Source: Deltaproteobacteria bacterium (lineage in GTDB: Bacteria; Desulfobacterota_C; Deferrisomatia; Deferrisomatales; JACRMM01). Taken from it: a DNA stretch of 11,188 nt. The stretch covers positions 1 through 11,188 of the forward strand of contig JACRCS010000545.1 of NCBI GenBank assembly GCA_016218905.1. Direction: 5' to 3'. The notes beneath the pieces were generated by a model. It was not told where the DNA came from. It saw only the letters and a list, made by a program, of their open reading frames with translations, and did not search any database. A program made the translations under genes and the position numbers. Shown here one piece after another: positions 1 through 6,839 of this stretch; positions within the stretch are counted from its first letter, which is position 1, and the number at the start of each line of letters is the position of its first letter.

Positions 1-111
1 GACCGGCCACCGGGCACGATGACTCTCTGGCGCGGGCTGCGCCGACTGCCTGACCTCTCGGCCGGCTGGGTTCTCTACAAGATGTTCGGTCCGACCGCCC
101 AACCGCCATGA
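1..111 (+). CDS. Transposase, C-terminal fragment (IS4-family-like)
   Basis: Frame 1 is open from the first base to a TGA at 109-111 and gives 36 residues. They contain GTMTLWRGLRRLPDLSAGW, which resembles the conserved C-terminal tail of many IS4-family DDE transposases (pattern PG-x-x-TLWRGL-x-RL-x-D). This tail usually follows the catalytic core by a few dozen residues, so the catalytic part would lie left of the window. The fragment is short, and the family call rests on that tail alone. The abrupt loss of DUF499 coding sense just downstream on the other strand supports it. The gene runs opposite to the defence cluster, as expected for an insertion. Confidence 0.6.
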   Translation, partial: DRPPGTMTLWRGLRRLPDLSAGWVLYKMFGPTAQPP

Positions 112-141
112 CCCACGGTCTTACGTGTGGGCAAGTGACAG
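1..141 (+). mobile_element. Right end of an IS4-family-like insertion sequence (partial)
   Basis: The window opens inside an insertion sequence that runs off the left edge. It holds the last 36 codons of a transposase gene on the plus strand, then about 30 non-coding bases. The element probably ends near 141: the minus-strand DUF499 reading frame looks family-like down to its residues APG (about 142-150), then gives five unrelated residues and a stop that lies inside the element. The outermost bases, read inward from the junction, are CTGTCACTTGCCCACACG, the presumed terminal inverted repeat. The left end and the target duplication lie outside the window, so the exact boundary is uncertain by several bases. 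Confidence 0.6.
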
Positions 142-696
142 GCCCGGCGCGACGCGCTGCTCGTCGTGCTTGGCCACGGCCTCGAAGAGCTTGCCGGTGG
201 GGTCGAGCTGCCAGGCAATCTCACCCCACGGCGTGCAACGCTTCGGCTCTCCGTCGTCGCCCTTGGGCTCCACGACGTCGAAATCACTCCCGACGAACAC
301 GGCGACTCTAGCCTTCGGGACGCTCTCGACGGCTGCCCGGCTAAGGATCGACGAAACGCCCTTCCAGCGCTTGGCATCGTCGCCACCGCGGGCCAAATGA
401 TAGAGCGCGGTCAGAGCGTGGGTCTTCCCGCCACCGAACTGCGTCGCCATGTTGAAAACCGCCGAAGTCTCCACCTTAACGCCCGAGAGGCGCCGGACGA
501 CCTGGGAGGCCAGATCGAGGAGGCTCTGGGTCAGGAACGTGCGCTCGAAGAAGCGCTCCGGCTTCACGTAGTCGTCGTGGGCGCGGTGCTCGCGAACGTG
601 GTTCAGGTGTATGGCGAACTCCGAGGCGTCCAGAGGCCGGTTCTCCCGAAGATCCTCCCTCGGGGTCACCACTTGGTACCAGGGCTTTAGGGTCAT
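121..696 (-). pseudogene. DUF499-family ATPase, N-terminal 191 residues, truncated by IS insertion
   Basis: This is the N-terminus of a DUF499 (COG1483-type) predicted ATPase, a family of roughly 900-1,100 residues that occurs beside DUF1156 methyltransferases. The start (MTLKPWYQVVTPREDL) is a good family N-terminus, and the ATG at 696 is preceded by GGAG seven bases upstream. A Walker A motif, QFGGGKTH, sits at residues 86-93. The family reading ends at about residue 184 (DEQRVAPG), then come LSLAHT and a stop lying in the IS end. Walker B, the sensor regions and everything C-terminal are missing, so the product cannot be a working ATPase. In the intact operon it would probably be the last of the core genes, supplying ATP-driven recognition or remodelling. 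That role is inferred from gene company. The rest of the gene may survive on the far side of the insertion. Confidence 0.85.
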
Positions 697-809
697 GAGA
701 TCTCTCCGCAGGGTCTGTCTGGAGTCTGAGGTCCGGAGTCTGGAGTCCGAGGTCCGGAGTCTGAGGTCCGGAGGAGTCCGATACGTTACGTCAAGGGTAA
801 CGCTATTGG
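697..809. repeat. TCCGG repeat block A, between the DUF499 and four-helix-bundle genes
   Basis: The gap of 113 bases contains two near-identical 21-base units at 721-741 and 742-762 that differ at one position (T or C at unit position 7), followed by a partial third copy to about 780. All are built from GTCCGGAGT and GGAGTC steps. The sequence at 731-743 matches the reverse complement of the 13-mer found in blocks C and D (CCGGACTCCGGAC) at 12 of 13 positions. On the minus strand the block sits just upstream of the DUF499 start. No promoter or terminator is obvious. Confidence 0.75.
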
Positions 810-1181
810 CTACTTCCGATGGTTCCTCAAGTACGAGGTGAGCCCGGCAATGAGGGCTTGTGCTTCATCGGAGAGCCCATAAAGACGACTGAACACGTTC
901 TCGTCGATATAACCAAGATCCTTCGCGACATAGACGAGCGACTGCACTTCGGCCGCGGAGCCTCTCGCCATATCCAGAAAGTGGGCGAAGTCCTTGTCTC
1001 CCTTCCGTGCGAAGCCCTCGGCGATGTTGCTCATGACCGACACCGAGGCCCGGCAGATCTGGTCCTTTAGCCCGAAATCCTTAGCCAAAGGCCCTGCCGA
1101 GCACGCCCCGTAAGCGGCGCGAACCAGCTCCCGAGCCTTCTGCCAACTTGCGATCTCCTCGAACCTCCGAATTCCAGCCAT
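810..1181 (-). CDS. Four-helix bundle protein (23S rRNA-intervening-sequence protein family)
   Basis: This complete 123-residue protein belongs to the S23/IVP four-helix-bundle family (TIGR02436, PF05635). The signature steps are all present: FEEIASWQKAREL near the N-terminus, KDFGLKDQICRASVSVMSNIAEGF at residues 34-57 and FAHFLDMARGSAAEVQSL in the third helix. Members form small all-helical bundles, usually as pentamers. The first were found encoded in intervening sequences of 23S rRNA genes, but most occur as free-standing genes of unknown role. ATG at 1181 is preceded by AAGG at a spacing of seven, a reasonable ribosome site. The gene lies between two TCCGG repeat blocks (721-780 and 1193-1297) inside the defence cluster. 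It may therefore be a separately mobile passenger rather than a working part of the system. Family call is firm; function is unknown. Confidence 0.93.
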   Translation of the reverse strand: MAGIRRFEEIASWQKARELVRAAYGACSAGPLAKDFGLKDQICRASVSVMSNIAEGFARKGDKDFAHFLDMARGSAAEVQSLVYVAKDLGYIDENVFSRLYGLSDEAQALIAGLTSYLRNHRK

Positions 1182-1297
1182 CTCTCAACCTTGTCCGAAG
1201 TCCGGGGTCCGAAGTCCGGGGTCCGGGGGTCCCATCTTCGACGCCGGACTGCCTTTGACTGCGGACTTCGGACTCCAGACCGACCTTGACTCCGGAC
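1182..1297. repeat. TCCGG repeat block B, palindromic
   Basis: The 13-mer GTCCGAAGTCCGG occurs exactly at 1193-1205 and 1207-1219 and is part of a 14-base tandem unit (1197-1210, 1211-1224). The inverse, CGGACTTCGGAC, lies at 1262-1273 and pairs perfectly with 12 of those 13 bases. The block could therefore form a long hairpin with either left copy. The same 13-mer recurs at 2783-2795 in block C. It separates the four-helix-bundle gene from the unrecognised gene ending at 1298. No separate promoter is seen. Confidence 0.8.
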
Positions 1298-1964
1298 CTA
1301 GAGTTTTTCGAACCGCCCCGTGTTCGGGTTCAGCTGCCAGAACTTGAAGTAGCCCCAGGGGAAACCCTCTCCCTCCGCTCGACTTCCCATGACGACGAGC
1401 GTTTCACCGTCCAGGGCGGCCCGCTCCGGGGTCGAGAGCCGGCCGAGCACGTCCGCGGCGAGGCCCCCTACCAAGCGGATCGCCGGCTCCCAGGTCTTCC
1501 GGTAGGCGAACACCACGCGAAGCGGCGCACGCACGCACAGCACCTTCCAGAGGGAATAGGCCACTCGGTCGCGCTGTTCTCCAACTCGAACACCGCGACC
1601 GGGAAGGGCCAGCGCCCCTTCCCCCCGCCATTCGTCTCCGGCGGCACGAACGCCATCGCGTCGAGCCCCAGGTACTCGTGCCCCGCCTTCGGAAGGAGAT
1701 CGAGAGGAAACCCCTTGGCCGCCGCCTTCCATCCCAGGGCCTCGCAGGAGCGCACCACCTGCTCGGTCACGAGCTTCGTCCACGGGTCGAGGCGGCCCTC
1801 CAAGGCCGCCTGCTTCAGTGGCTCGGCTACCTCGCGGGCCTGGATCCGGTCCAAGAATGCCTCTCGCCAAGCACCTGCCAGGTCAGGCCCGATCAATTCC
1901 CGCGCTCCTGGTCGGCCAGCGCCTTCTCGACCGAGGACTCCCTAACAACGGACGACGGACTCAT
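1298..1964 (-). CDS. Unrecognised protein with nuclease-like VFELENS motif; two apparent -1 frameshifts
   Basis: Reading from ATG at 1964, two bases after the PIN gene stop, gives MSPSSVVRESSVEKALADQERG, then a stop. Sense resumes with LIGPDLAGAWREAFLDRI after stepping back one base at a CCC run (about 1899-1901). A second step back near 1570-1574 joins VFELENS to RDRVAYSLW, and the frame then runs to TAG at 1298 (PNTGRFEKL). With two missing bases restored the product is 222 residues. The 667-base span is two bases short of a multiple of three. The part GLDAMAF, then about 20 residues, then VFELENS looks like the Asp and Glu strands of a PD-(D/E)XK-type fold, but no canonical Lys is visible. 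A cautious alternative start is TTG at 1896. Position between methyltransferase and DUF499 suggests a component of the same system. I do not recognise a named family. Confidence 0.65.
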
Positions 1965-1966
1965 TC

Positions 1967-2470
1967 TCAGGGGATTTCCGCGAGCAAGACGCGCGCGTAT
2001 GCTCGGAAGGCGGGGCCGGCGTGCAACGTGCTCGCCGAGAAGAGCGCTTCGACAGCTGATTTCAGCTCCATCCGCTCGAGAAGGCCTTTCTTGTAGGCCC
2101 GGATGAGCACCCCGAAGGAACCGGATACCTCGGCCCCTTCGGCTTCCAAGCGCCTGCGGAGCGCCAGATCATCGGTCAGCGCGGGAAACCGAAACTCTGT
2201 GCGGCGCGCGAGAACCAAGACCTCTGCGTCGGCGGCGTGGAGGGCGAAGCCGCCAGGCTCGGCCAGCACCTGCCTGCGCTCCTCTTCTCCGACAGAAGCG
2301 ACCTCCAAAGTCGCCTTGAGCGCTTGGGCCCCGGGCTCGACTCCGTACCTGGACAGCTCCTCGGCTACCAGTGAAGGCAGCAGCACGCGCTCGAACACGT
2401 CCAAAACGTGCGCGCGGCCGATCTCCCACAAATGCAAGACCGGACCGGTATCGCTGATCGCCTCAACCAT
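1967..2470 (-). CDS. PIN-like protein (DUF3368), probable toxin of a toxin-antitoxin pair
   Basis: This 167-residue protein begins MVEAISDTGPVLHLWEIG, the usual first strand of DUF3368 proteins, which are PIN-fold predicted ribonucleases. Likely acidic metal ligands are D7 in SDTGP, E37 or E38 in VAEEL, D81 in HAADAEVL, and D100 or D101 in LTDD, in the order expected for PIN domains. The ATG at 2470 overlaps the end of the upstream UPF0175 gene by eight bases, so the two are probably translationally coupled. UPF0175 with DUF3368 is a well-known pairing. By family knowledge the PIN partner would cleave RNA when freed from the antitoxin; its target cannot be read here. The following gene starts two bases after its stop, which suggests one transcript. 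Confidence 0.88.
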   Translation of the reverse strand: MVEAISDTGPVLHLWEIGRAHVLDVFERVLLPSLVAEELSRYGVEPGAQALKATLEVASVGEEERRQVLAEPGGFALHAADAEVLVLARRTEFRFPALTDDLALRRRLEAEGAEVSGSFGVLIRAYKKGLLERMELKSAVEALFSASTLHAGPAFRAYARVLLAEIP

Positions 2471-2726
2471 CCCGGAGGCCCCAGGAGACGTCCTTCTTCA
2501 GCGCGTCTCTCTGGTACTCGATCTCATCCACGCGCTCGGGTCCGAACTCTTGGACCATCTTCTCGCGCGGGACGCGACCCAACAGGTACGCCTCGATCAG
2601 TGCCTCGTGGTAGAGCGCGCGGACTCCCTCCCGCACCGCATCGGCCAGCACCGCCGCTTCATCCTGCTGGCGAAGGGCGGCAACAAACGCCAGTTCCTCG
2701 GTAACGGTCGCGTGGTCTGTCCTCAT
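2463..2726 (-). CDS. UPF0175-family small protein, probable antitoxin
   Basis: This 87-residue protein matches the UPF0175 pattern: an N-terminal TEELAFVAALRQ helix, then AVREGVRALYHEALIEAYLLGRV at residues 30-52, where other members carry a helix-turn-helix-like segment. ATG at 2726 has a strong ribosome site, AGGGAG, with six to seven bases of spacing. Its stop overlaps the start of the DUF3368 PIN gene by eight bases, the typical antitoxin-first arrangement. It likely binds and neutralises the PIN protein and may repress its own transcription. TCCGG block C (2762-2842) lies immediately upstream and could hold the promoter region, although I see no clear -35/-10. The C-terminal third (VQEFGPERVDEIEYQRD) is less typical. 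Confidence 0.8.
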   Translation of the reverse strand: MRTDHATVTEELAFVAALRQQDEAAVLADAVREGVRALYHEALIEAYLLGRVPREKMVQEFGPERVDEIEYQRDALKKDVSWGLRDG

Positions 2727-2755
2727 GATCGTCTCCCTGTCTCCCCCTGAAATAG

Positions 2756-2843
2756 CCCAGTATCCAGTATCCAGTGTCCGGCGTCCGAAGTCCGGTGTCT
2801 CACCTATCTTTGACTCCGGACTCCGGACTGAGAACTCCGAACA
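2756..2843. repeat. TCCGG repeat block C, palindromic, between methyltransferase and antitoxin genes
   Basis: The left arm GTCCGAAGTCCGG (2783-2795) is identical to the 13-mer of block B. The right arm CCGGACTCCGGAC (2816-2828) pairs with it at 12 of 13 positions across a 20-base spacer. Upstream are two TATCCAG steps (2761-2774). Blocks B and C share the same layout: GTCCGG-type copies, a spacer ending TTTGACT, then the inverted copies. This points to a REP-like element family. On the minus strand it immediately follows the methyltransferase stop, so it may also act as an intercistronic hairpin. Confidence 0.8.
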
Positions 2844-5800
2844 TTAGAACCCCAGCCCCTTCTTCCGCCCCAGCACCCCATCCACCCACCGCTTCTCCTC
2901 CGACCCCGCGGGGTAGATGGCCGACAGCGCCTGGGCCAGCTTCCAGAGCCGAGGATCGGCGCCGGCGCCTTCCTCAACCAGGAACCGCTTCATCGCTTCG
3001 CCGCGGCCGGCGCGAAAGAGGAGCATGGCCTGATGCAGGCGGTCCAGCACCGTCGCAGCCCCCTTGAGGCCCGACAGGTCCCCGAGCTCCTGTCCTCCGG
3101 CCTCGGCCGCTTCCGGCGCGGCGAACAGGCCGAGTTGCTTGGGCTTCTTGGGCTTCGCGCGCCGAGACTCCTCCGCCTGCTTCGCCGCCGACTCGAATAG
3201 GAATGTGGCGCGCTCGGCCACGGGGAGCAGCCTGGCCGTCTCGCCCTTCACCTCCACCACGGTGGTCGTCTTCTCCAGGTGAGCCCCGAGCCCCTGGGCG
3301 ATCTTTCGGGCCGCGTCGAACTCCAGCAAATACCCGCTGATCTTCGGCTTTCGCCCCCCCGCTTCCACTTCCTCGTCCTCCTCGTCCGCCGCTCCTATAT
3401 CGGGCCCCGCGCTCCGGACTCCGGACTTCGCCTTTTGGACACCGGACTCCGGACTGTCTTTCACTCCGGACAAGGTCCACAACCACATTGCCGTCAGCCG
3501 GGCATCGGGCTCGAACCCCGTCGCGTCCGCACCCTCGAAAACGACGGAGATGGCCTCCTTTGCCACCGCGGCCCAGACCTGCTCCAGATATTCCCCCAGA
3601 GGGACTGTCTCGCCGCTCACCTTCTCCACCCGGCTGTATCGGCTGAAGATCTCCAGCGCTGGGCCTATGCACGCGAAAATTGCGTCCGCGCCCACGACCC
3701 CTTCCTTCGCAAGTCGAGGCAGCCACTCGTGGATCCGGCCCGGAAGCTCCCCGATCACGTCGCGCCACTCGCCCACAGATACGCGGACCGAACCATCCGG
3801 GTTCTCGCGGGGACGGCAGACGATATGAACAGAGGATCCGAGGCGGGCCTGGCCTTGGGCAGCCACACGCGAGCCCATTTCTGTATCAATGGGCCAAGAA
3901 CCGGTTACTACCCATCCGGCATCAATCATGGCCTTGAGGATGGCCTCCCAACTTGACGTCGTCTTGCTAGCAAAGACGACTGTGCCAATCCCCGAAGGTT
4001 GCACCACACGGCGAGTCTCACCGAAGGCGCGAGTCAGTTCACGTTCGTAGAACGCAACATCCTTGTCCGAAGAGCTCAATTCGTGTGACCTATCTACAAC
4101 TATTTCATCTCTCTTAGGCGTCTGGTCCCCGCTAAATAGTTCTGCATGTACTGGTCCCAGAGACCTCCTCAACCACACATAGAAGAAGTCCGACAAATAG
4201 GCATATGGGACAGCATCGTAATATGGAGGATCCGTTATTAGTCCAGCCACCGAATCATCTGGAAGCCCAATACGGCTTGCTGAAGCCAGGCCCGCTTGGC
4301 CGGTCCATGGCTGCCAATACGCTGATTCCTCTAGGGCATACGCGGTGCGCTCGAACATGCTCGTCCAGGATCCACTTGCCTCTGACAAGATATTGGTCTC
4401 TGCGAAATCCCAGACCATTGGTATAGCTTGACGACCGAAAAGATTCACGGGACATTCCGCGTCTTGCTTCCACCGCGTCAAAGCATTACCCAGGTCGGCT
4501 TGCTTCCCGATTGCAAGAGCTAGCATTGTTTGCACTGCCTTAGCCAGGACGCCGTCTCCCTCTTCTTTAAGCTGCCCCCCAACTGACTTTACCAACCGGA
4601 CGAGGGTCGTTATCGCCAATAGCTGTCTGTGTGTGTAAAGATCTCCCCAAGCAGCCATTCCATAGAGAGGGACGCTGATCCTTCTAATCTCATTTAGTGA
4701 AATAACTTCATCTGGAATTGGAGATAGCCCGGCTTCACTATTGGTTGAACGACGGCCAAATTCCTCCTCCGCCCGTTGGAGAGCCAACACATCTTCGGCC
4801 TCCGGAAGTCGGTAAGCGCGTCCCTGCCGCTTCGGATGGGTGGTGACCGCTGCGATCAGTCGAGCATCGGAGGAACCCCCTTTACGTTCTTTCAACTGCT
4901 GGCGGACGCTTCCGACAGGCGTGGTAAACCCACACACAGGGCAAGAAACGGACCCACGACGGACTGTCCCTTGCACTTCGGCGCTGGCTTTCCTGTTCTC
5001 GACAATTTCGAAATCGATCCGCCTATCAGGTCGGTCGACCGCCAGACGCAGAGTTACGGAACGGTTCCCCTTCTTCGCCAACAGAAGCGACCGAAGAAGC
5101 GGTACCTCAGCGCCGCACCCGGGCCCTTCGCACCTGATCCAACGCGCCCACAAATAGGCAATGGGCGTCGAACCGTCCAGATCGCCAGGGTAAAACTGGC
5201 CGAGTTCCTGTTGCGCCTGCTCTCGTACCCATTGGCCCCACTTGCGGACTTCGGCAGCTAGCCTTTGACCAAATTGGGGGATGTACTCCAGGACGACCTT
5301 GTTCAGAAGCACTGCCACCGGGTTGACATCAGAGGCGAACGCGTCGGCCCCGACCCGCAATGCCTCCAACGGGATCGAGCCTCCGCCCGCAAACGGATCA
5401 ATCACCATCGGCCGGGTGCCGGGCTCGCCACCCAGCGCCTCATGGGCGGCCTGCGTCAGAGCGCGCGCAGTTTGGATGTAGTCCTCGTCGGTGGAGTTGC
5501 CCCAGTTGGAGAAGTCGGCAATGAAGTCGAGCAGTGTGGCCCGCAGTTCCTCGGGGTCGTCCAGCAGGCTCGGATTCTTCTGGATCGCCACGAGGCGCTT
5601 GAAGGACTCGTCGCTCGCCTTACCCGACCCGACCTTGGCCCACCCGCGCATTTGATCCCGCGCCTCCGACAGAACCTCTCCGGCCGCACTCCGGCCCCGG
5701 GACTCCCCGACTCCAGACGTTGAGCCAAGTCGACCGGATCGGGCCAGAGCGCCGCACACGTCACCGCTCGGCAAGAAGCTAAAGGCCGCCGCGCCCACCA

Positions 5801-5941
5801 GATGTGAAGCGTCGAGATATGTCCATGCCGAATCGACTTCTCCCGCCGCGCGTGCGCCGAGATGCGTGCGATGGGGAGATCGACTTCGATGAGACGCTTT
5901 GGGTATGTATTGGCGGAGTTCAATGCTCTTGTGCTTCGCAC
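2844..5941 (-). CDS. DUF1156 adenine-specific DNA methyltransferase with Zn-ribbon; one apparent -1 frameshift
   Basis: Predicted N6-adenine DNA methyltransferase of the DUF1156/COG1743 family, about 1,032 residues once one base is restored. Numbering is from GTG at 5941. The N-terminal DUF1156 part holds [13 protein letters not shown] and [19 protein letters not shown]. The frame then shifts by -1 somewhere in 5695-5735. After it come SAM-binding motif I DPFAGGGS (about 182-189), a Zn-ribbon with CEGPGC (271-276) and CPVC (334-337), and catalytic motif IV TDPPYYD (570-576). The tail ends KKGLGF. It would protect host DNA in the defence system. The start is uncertain: GTG 5941 lacks a good ribosome site, and the frame stays open upstream to a TAG at 6008-6010 past a GAGGAGGAG. 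Residues about 825-848 are encoded by TCCGG repeat D. The middle is markedly less GC-rich than the neighbouring genes. Confidence 0.9.
3408..3476. repeat. TCCGG repeat block D, inside the methyltransferase coding region
   Basis: The 13-mer CCGGACTCCGGAC occurs exactly at 3414-3426 and 3442-3454. It is identical to the right arm of block C at 2816-2828. A further ACTCCGGAC lies at 3463-3471. The copies are 28 bases apart, so they are read in different frames, yet the methyltransferase frame remains open through them. They encode a Ser/Gly/Lys-rich linker just before an acidic EEDEEVE stretch. Confidence 0.8.
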
Positions 5942-6112
5942 GAAATTGAGATCAATTGTCTCCTCCTCGACGAGATATTTGGGCGCCGCCCCTTGACGCT
6001 GCCCTGCCTACCGAATACCCTAAGCGCTCTGGTTTACGAAATGTCCCCCCCCAGCGATAAGAGCCCATGGGGCTCTCCCGAAAGGGTAGCTGGGGGGGTC
6101 GCTTTTTCGCAG
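5942..6112. other. Intergenic region between DUF3800 and methyltransferase genes
   Basis: This gap of 171 bases holds the palindrome at 6045-6098 and, nearer the methyltransferase, a minus-strand GAGGAGGAG (about 5960-5968) that looks like a strong ribosome site. It sits 3-4 bases before an ATT in the methyltransferase frame and a TTG in another frame. The in-frame extension upstream of GTG 5941 reads [13 protein letters not shown], which looks protein-like, so the true N-terminus may lie here. No clear promoter was seen. Confidence 0.5.
6045..6098. other. Multi-hairpin palindrome (possible terminator or structured RNA)
   Basis: The outer arms CCCCCCCAGC (6046-6055) and GCTGGGGGGG (6089-6098) pair perfectly over ten bases. 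Inside are two more hairpins: GAGCCC/GGGCTC (6061-6066 with 6070-6075, loop of three) and CCC/GGG closed by a GAAA tetraloop on the plus strand (6077-6079 with 6084-6086). Together they draw a three-way junction. A T-run (6103-6107) follows on the plus strand only, where no gene ends. On the minus strand it follows the DUF3800 stop by about 15 bases, without a clear U-tract. Role uncertain. Confidence 0.6.
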
Positions 6113-6835
6113 TCAGTAATAGAGCCGCCTCCCCGCCTGGAAGATATCGAACTCGCTCGCGATCCCTTCGCGGATCAGGGCGTGCGACCTCTCATCTCCC
6201 CGTTCCCATTTCCGGAAGATCGCCCAGTTGCAGTAGTCGGCCACTTGGAGGCCGAAGGTCGATTTGGAGGCGTGGTGCATCACGCGAAACCGGCAGCCGT
6301 GGGGCAGCATGGCCTTCAGAGTCGCCTTCGCGGCCTTCTCGACCGCCTTTCGCTTCTTGGCAACTGGGATCTGGTCTGTGATCACCAGCACCTCGGCACA
6401 CTGGTCCAACTGAAGCCCCTGGAACAGGTATCGAAGAAGGTAGCCCAGCATTCTCGGGTAGAAGTGCTCGGGGTCGCGCAGAGCCGGACCGGTCTTTCTC
6501 TTCTCTACGATCAGGCTGTCGACCCGCATCATACCGATCTGACTCTGAATGATCGAGAACACCCTGTCTCGCACGCGCTGCCGATCTTCCGTCGCATGAA
6601 AGTACTCCAGATCCAATCCCTCCTCGATCAGGTTGTACTTCAGGCCGTCGAGCTCTGGGGACACGCGAAACGGCCGACGCTTGGTCACGCTGGTCAGCGT
6701 GAAGAAGCGAGTGCCCGAAGGGGAGAAGTCGAAGTTGCCGCCCTCGTCCAGAAACACATAGAGGAAGTCACCCGCGACTGCCTCTCCTATGATGTCCGGA
6801 GAAGGCTCTTGCGAGCTTGCGAGTCCTGCCATCAT
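6113..6835 (-). CDS. DUF3800 domain protein
   Basis: This protein of about 240 residues begins MMAGLASSQE. The DUF3800 signature is visible: FLYVFLDEGGNFDFS near residue 25-39, where many members have a DESG motif, then the middle strand AEVLVITDQIP, and near the C-terminus FGLQVADYCNWAIFRKWE, with the second conserved Asp. The family is thought to adopt an RNase H-like fold with these acidic residues as candidate metal ligands, but its biochemical activity is largely uncharacterised. I chose ATG at 6835, five bases after the helicase stop, over a TTG at 6883 that would overlap the helicase gene by 44 bases. Close spacing suggests co-transcription and coupling with the helicase. It may be a nuclease or accessory factor of the defence cluster; that is inference from context. 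Confidence 0.88.
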   Translation of the reverse strand: MMAGLASSQEPSPDIIGEAVAGDFLYVFLDEGGNFDFSPSGTRFFTLTSVTKRRPFRVSPELDGLKYNLIEEGLDLEYFHATEDRQRVRDRVFSIIQSQIGMMRVDSLIVEKRKTGPALRDPEHFYPRMLGYLLRYLFQGLQLDQCAEVLVITDQIPVAKKRKAVEKAAKATLKAMLPHGCRFRVMHHASKSTFGLQVADYCNWAIFRKWERGDERSHALIREGIASEFDIFQAGRRLYY

Positions 6836-6839
6836 GGTT

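Noticed and set aside
721..780. Short tandem repeats as a possible CRISPR array
   Set aside because: The 21-base units abut directly with no unique spacers, and no cas genes are nearby.
5281..5723. Plus-strand open frames opposite the methyltransferase SAM motif
   Set aside because: They lie across the conserved DPFAGGGS region of the minus-strand gene and have no recognisable product.
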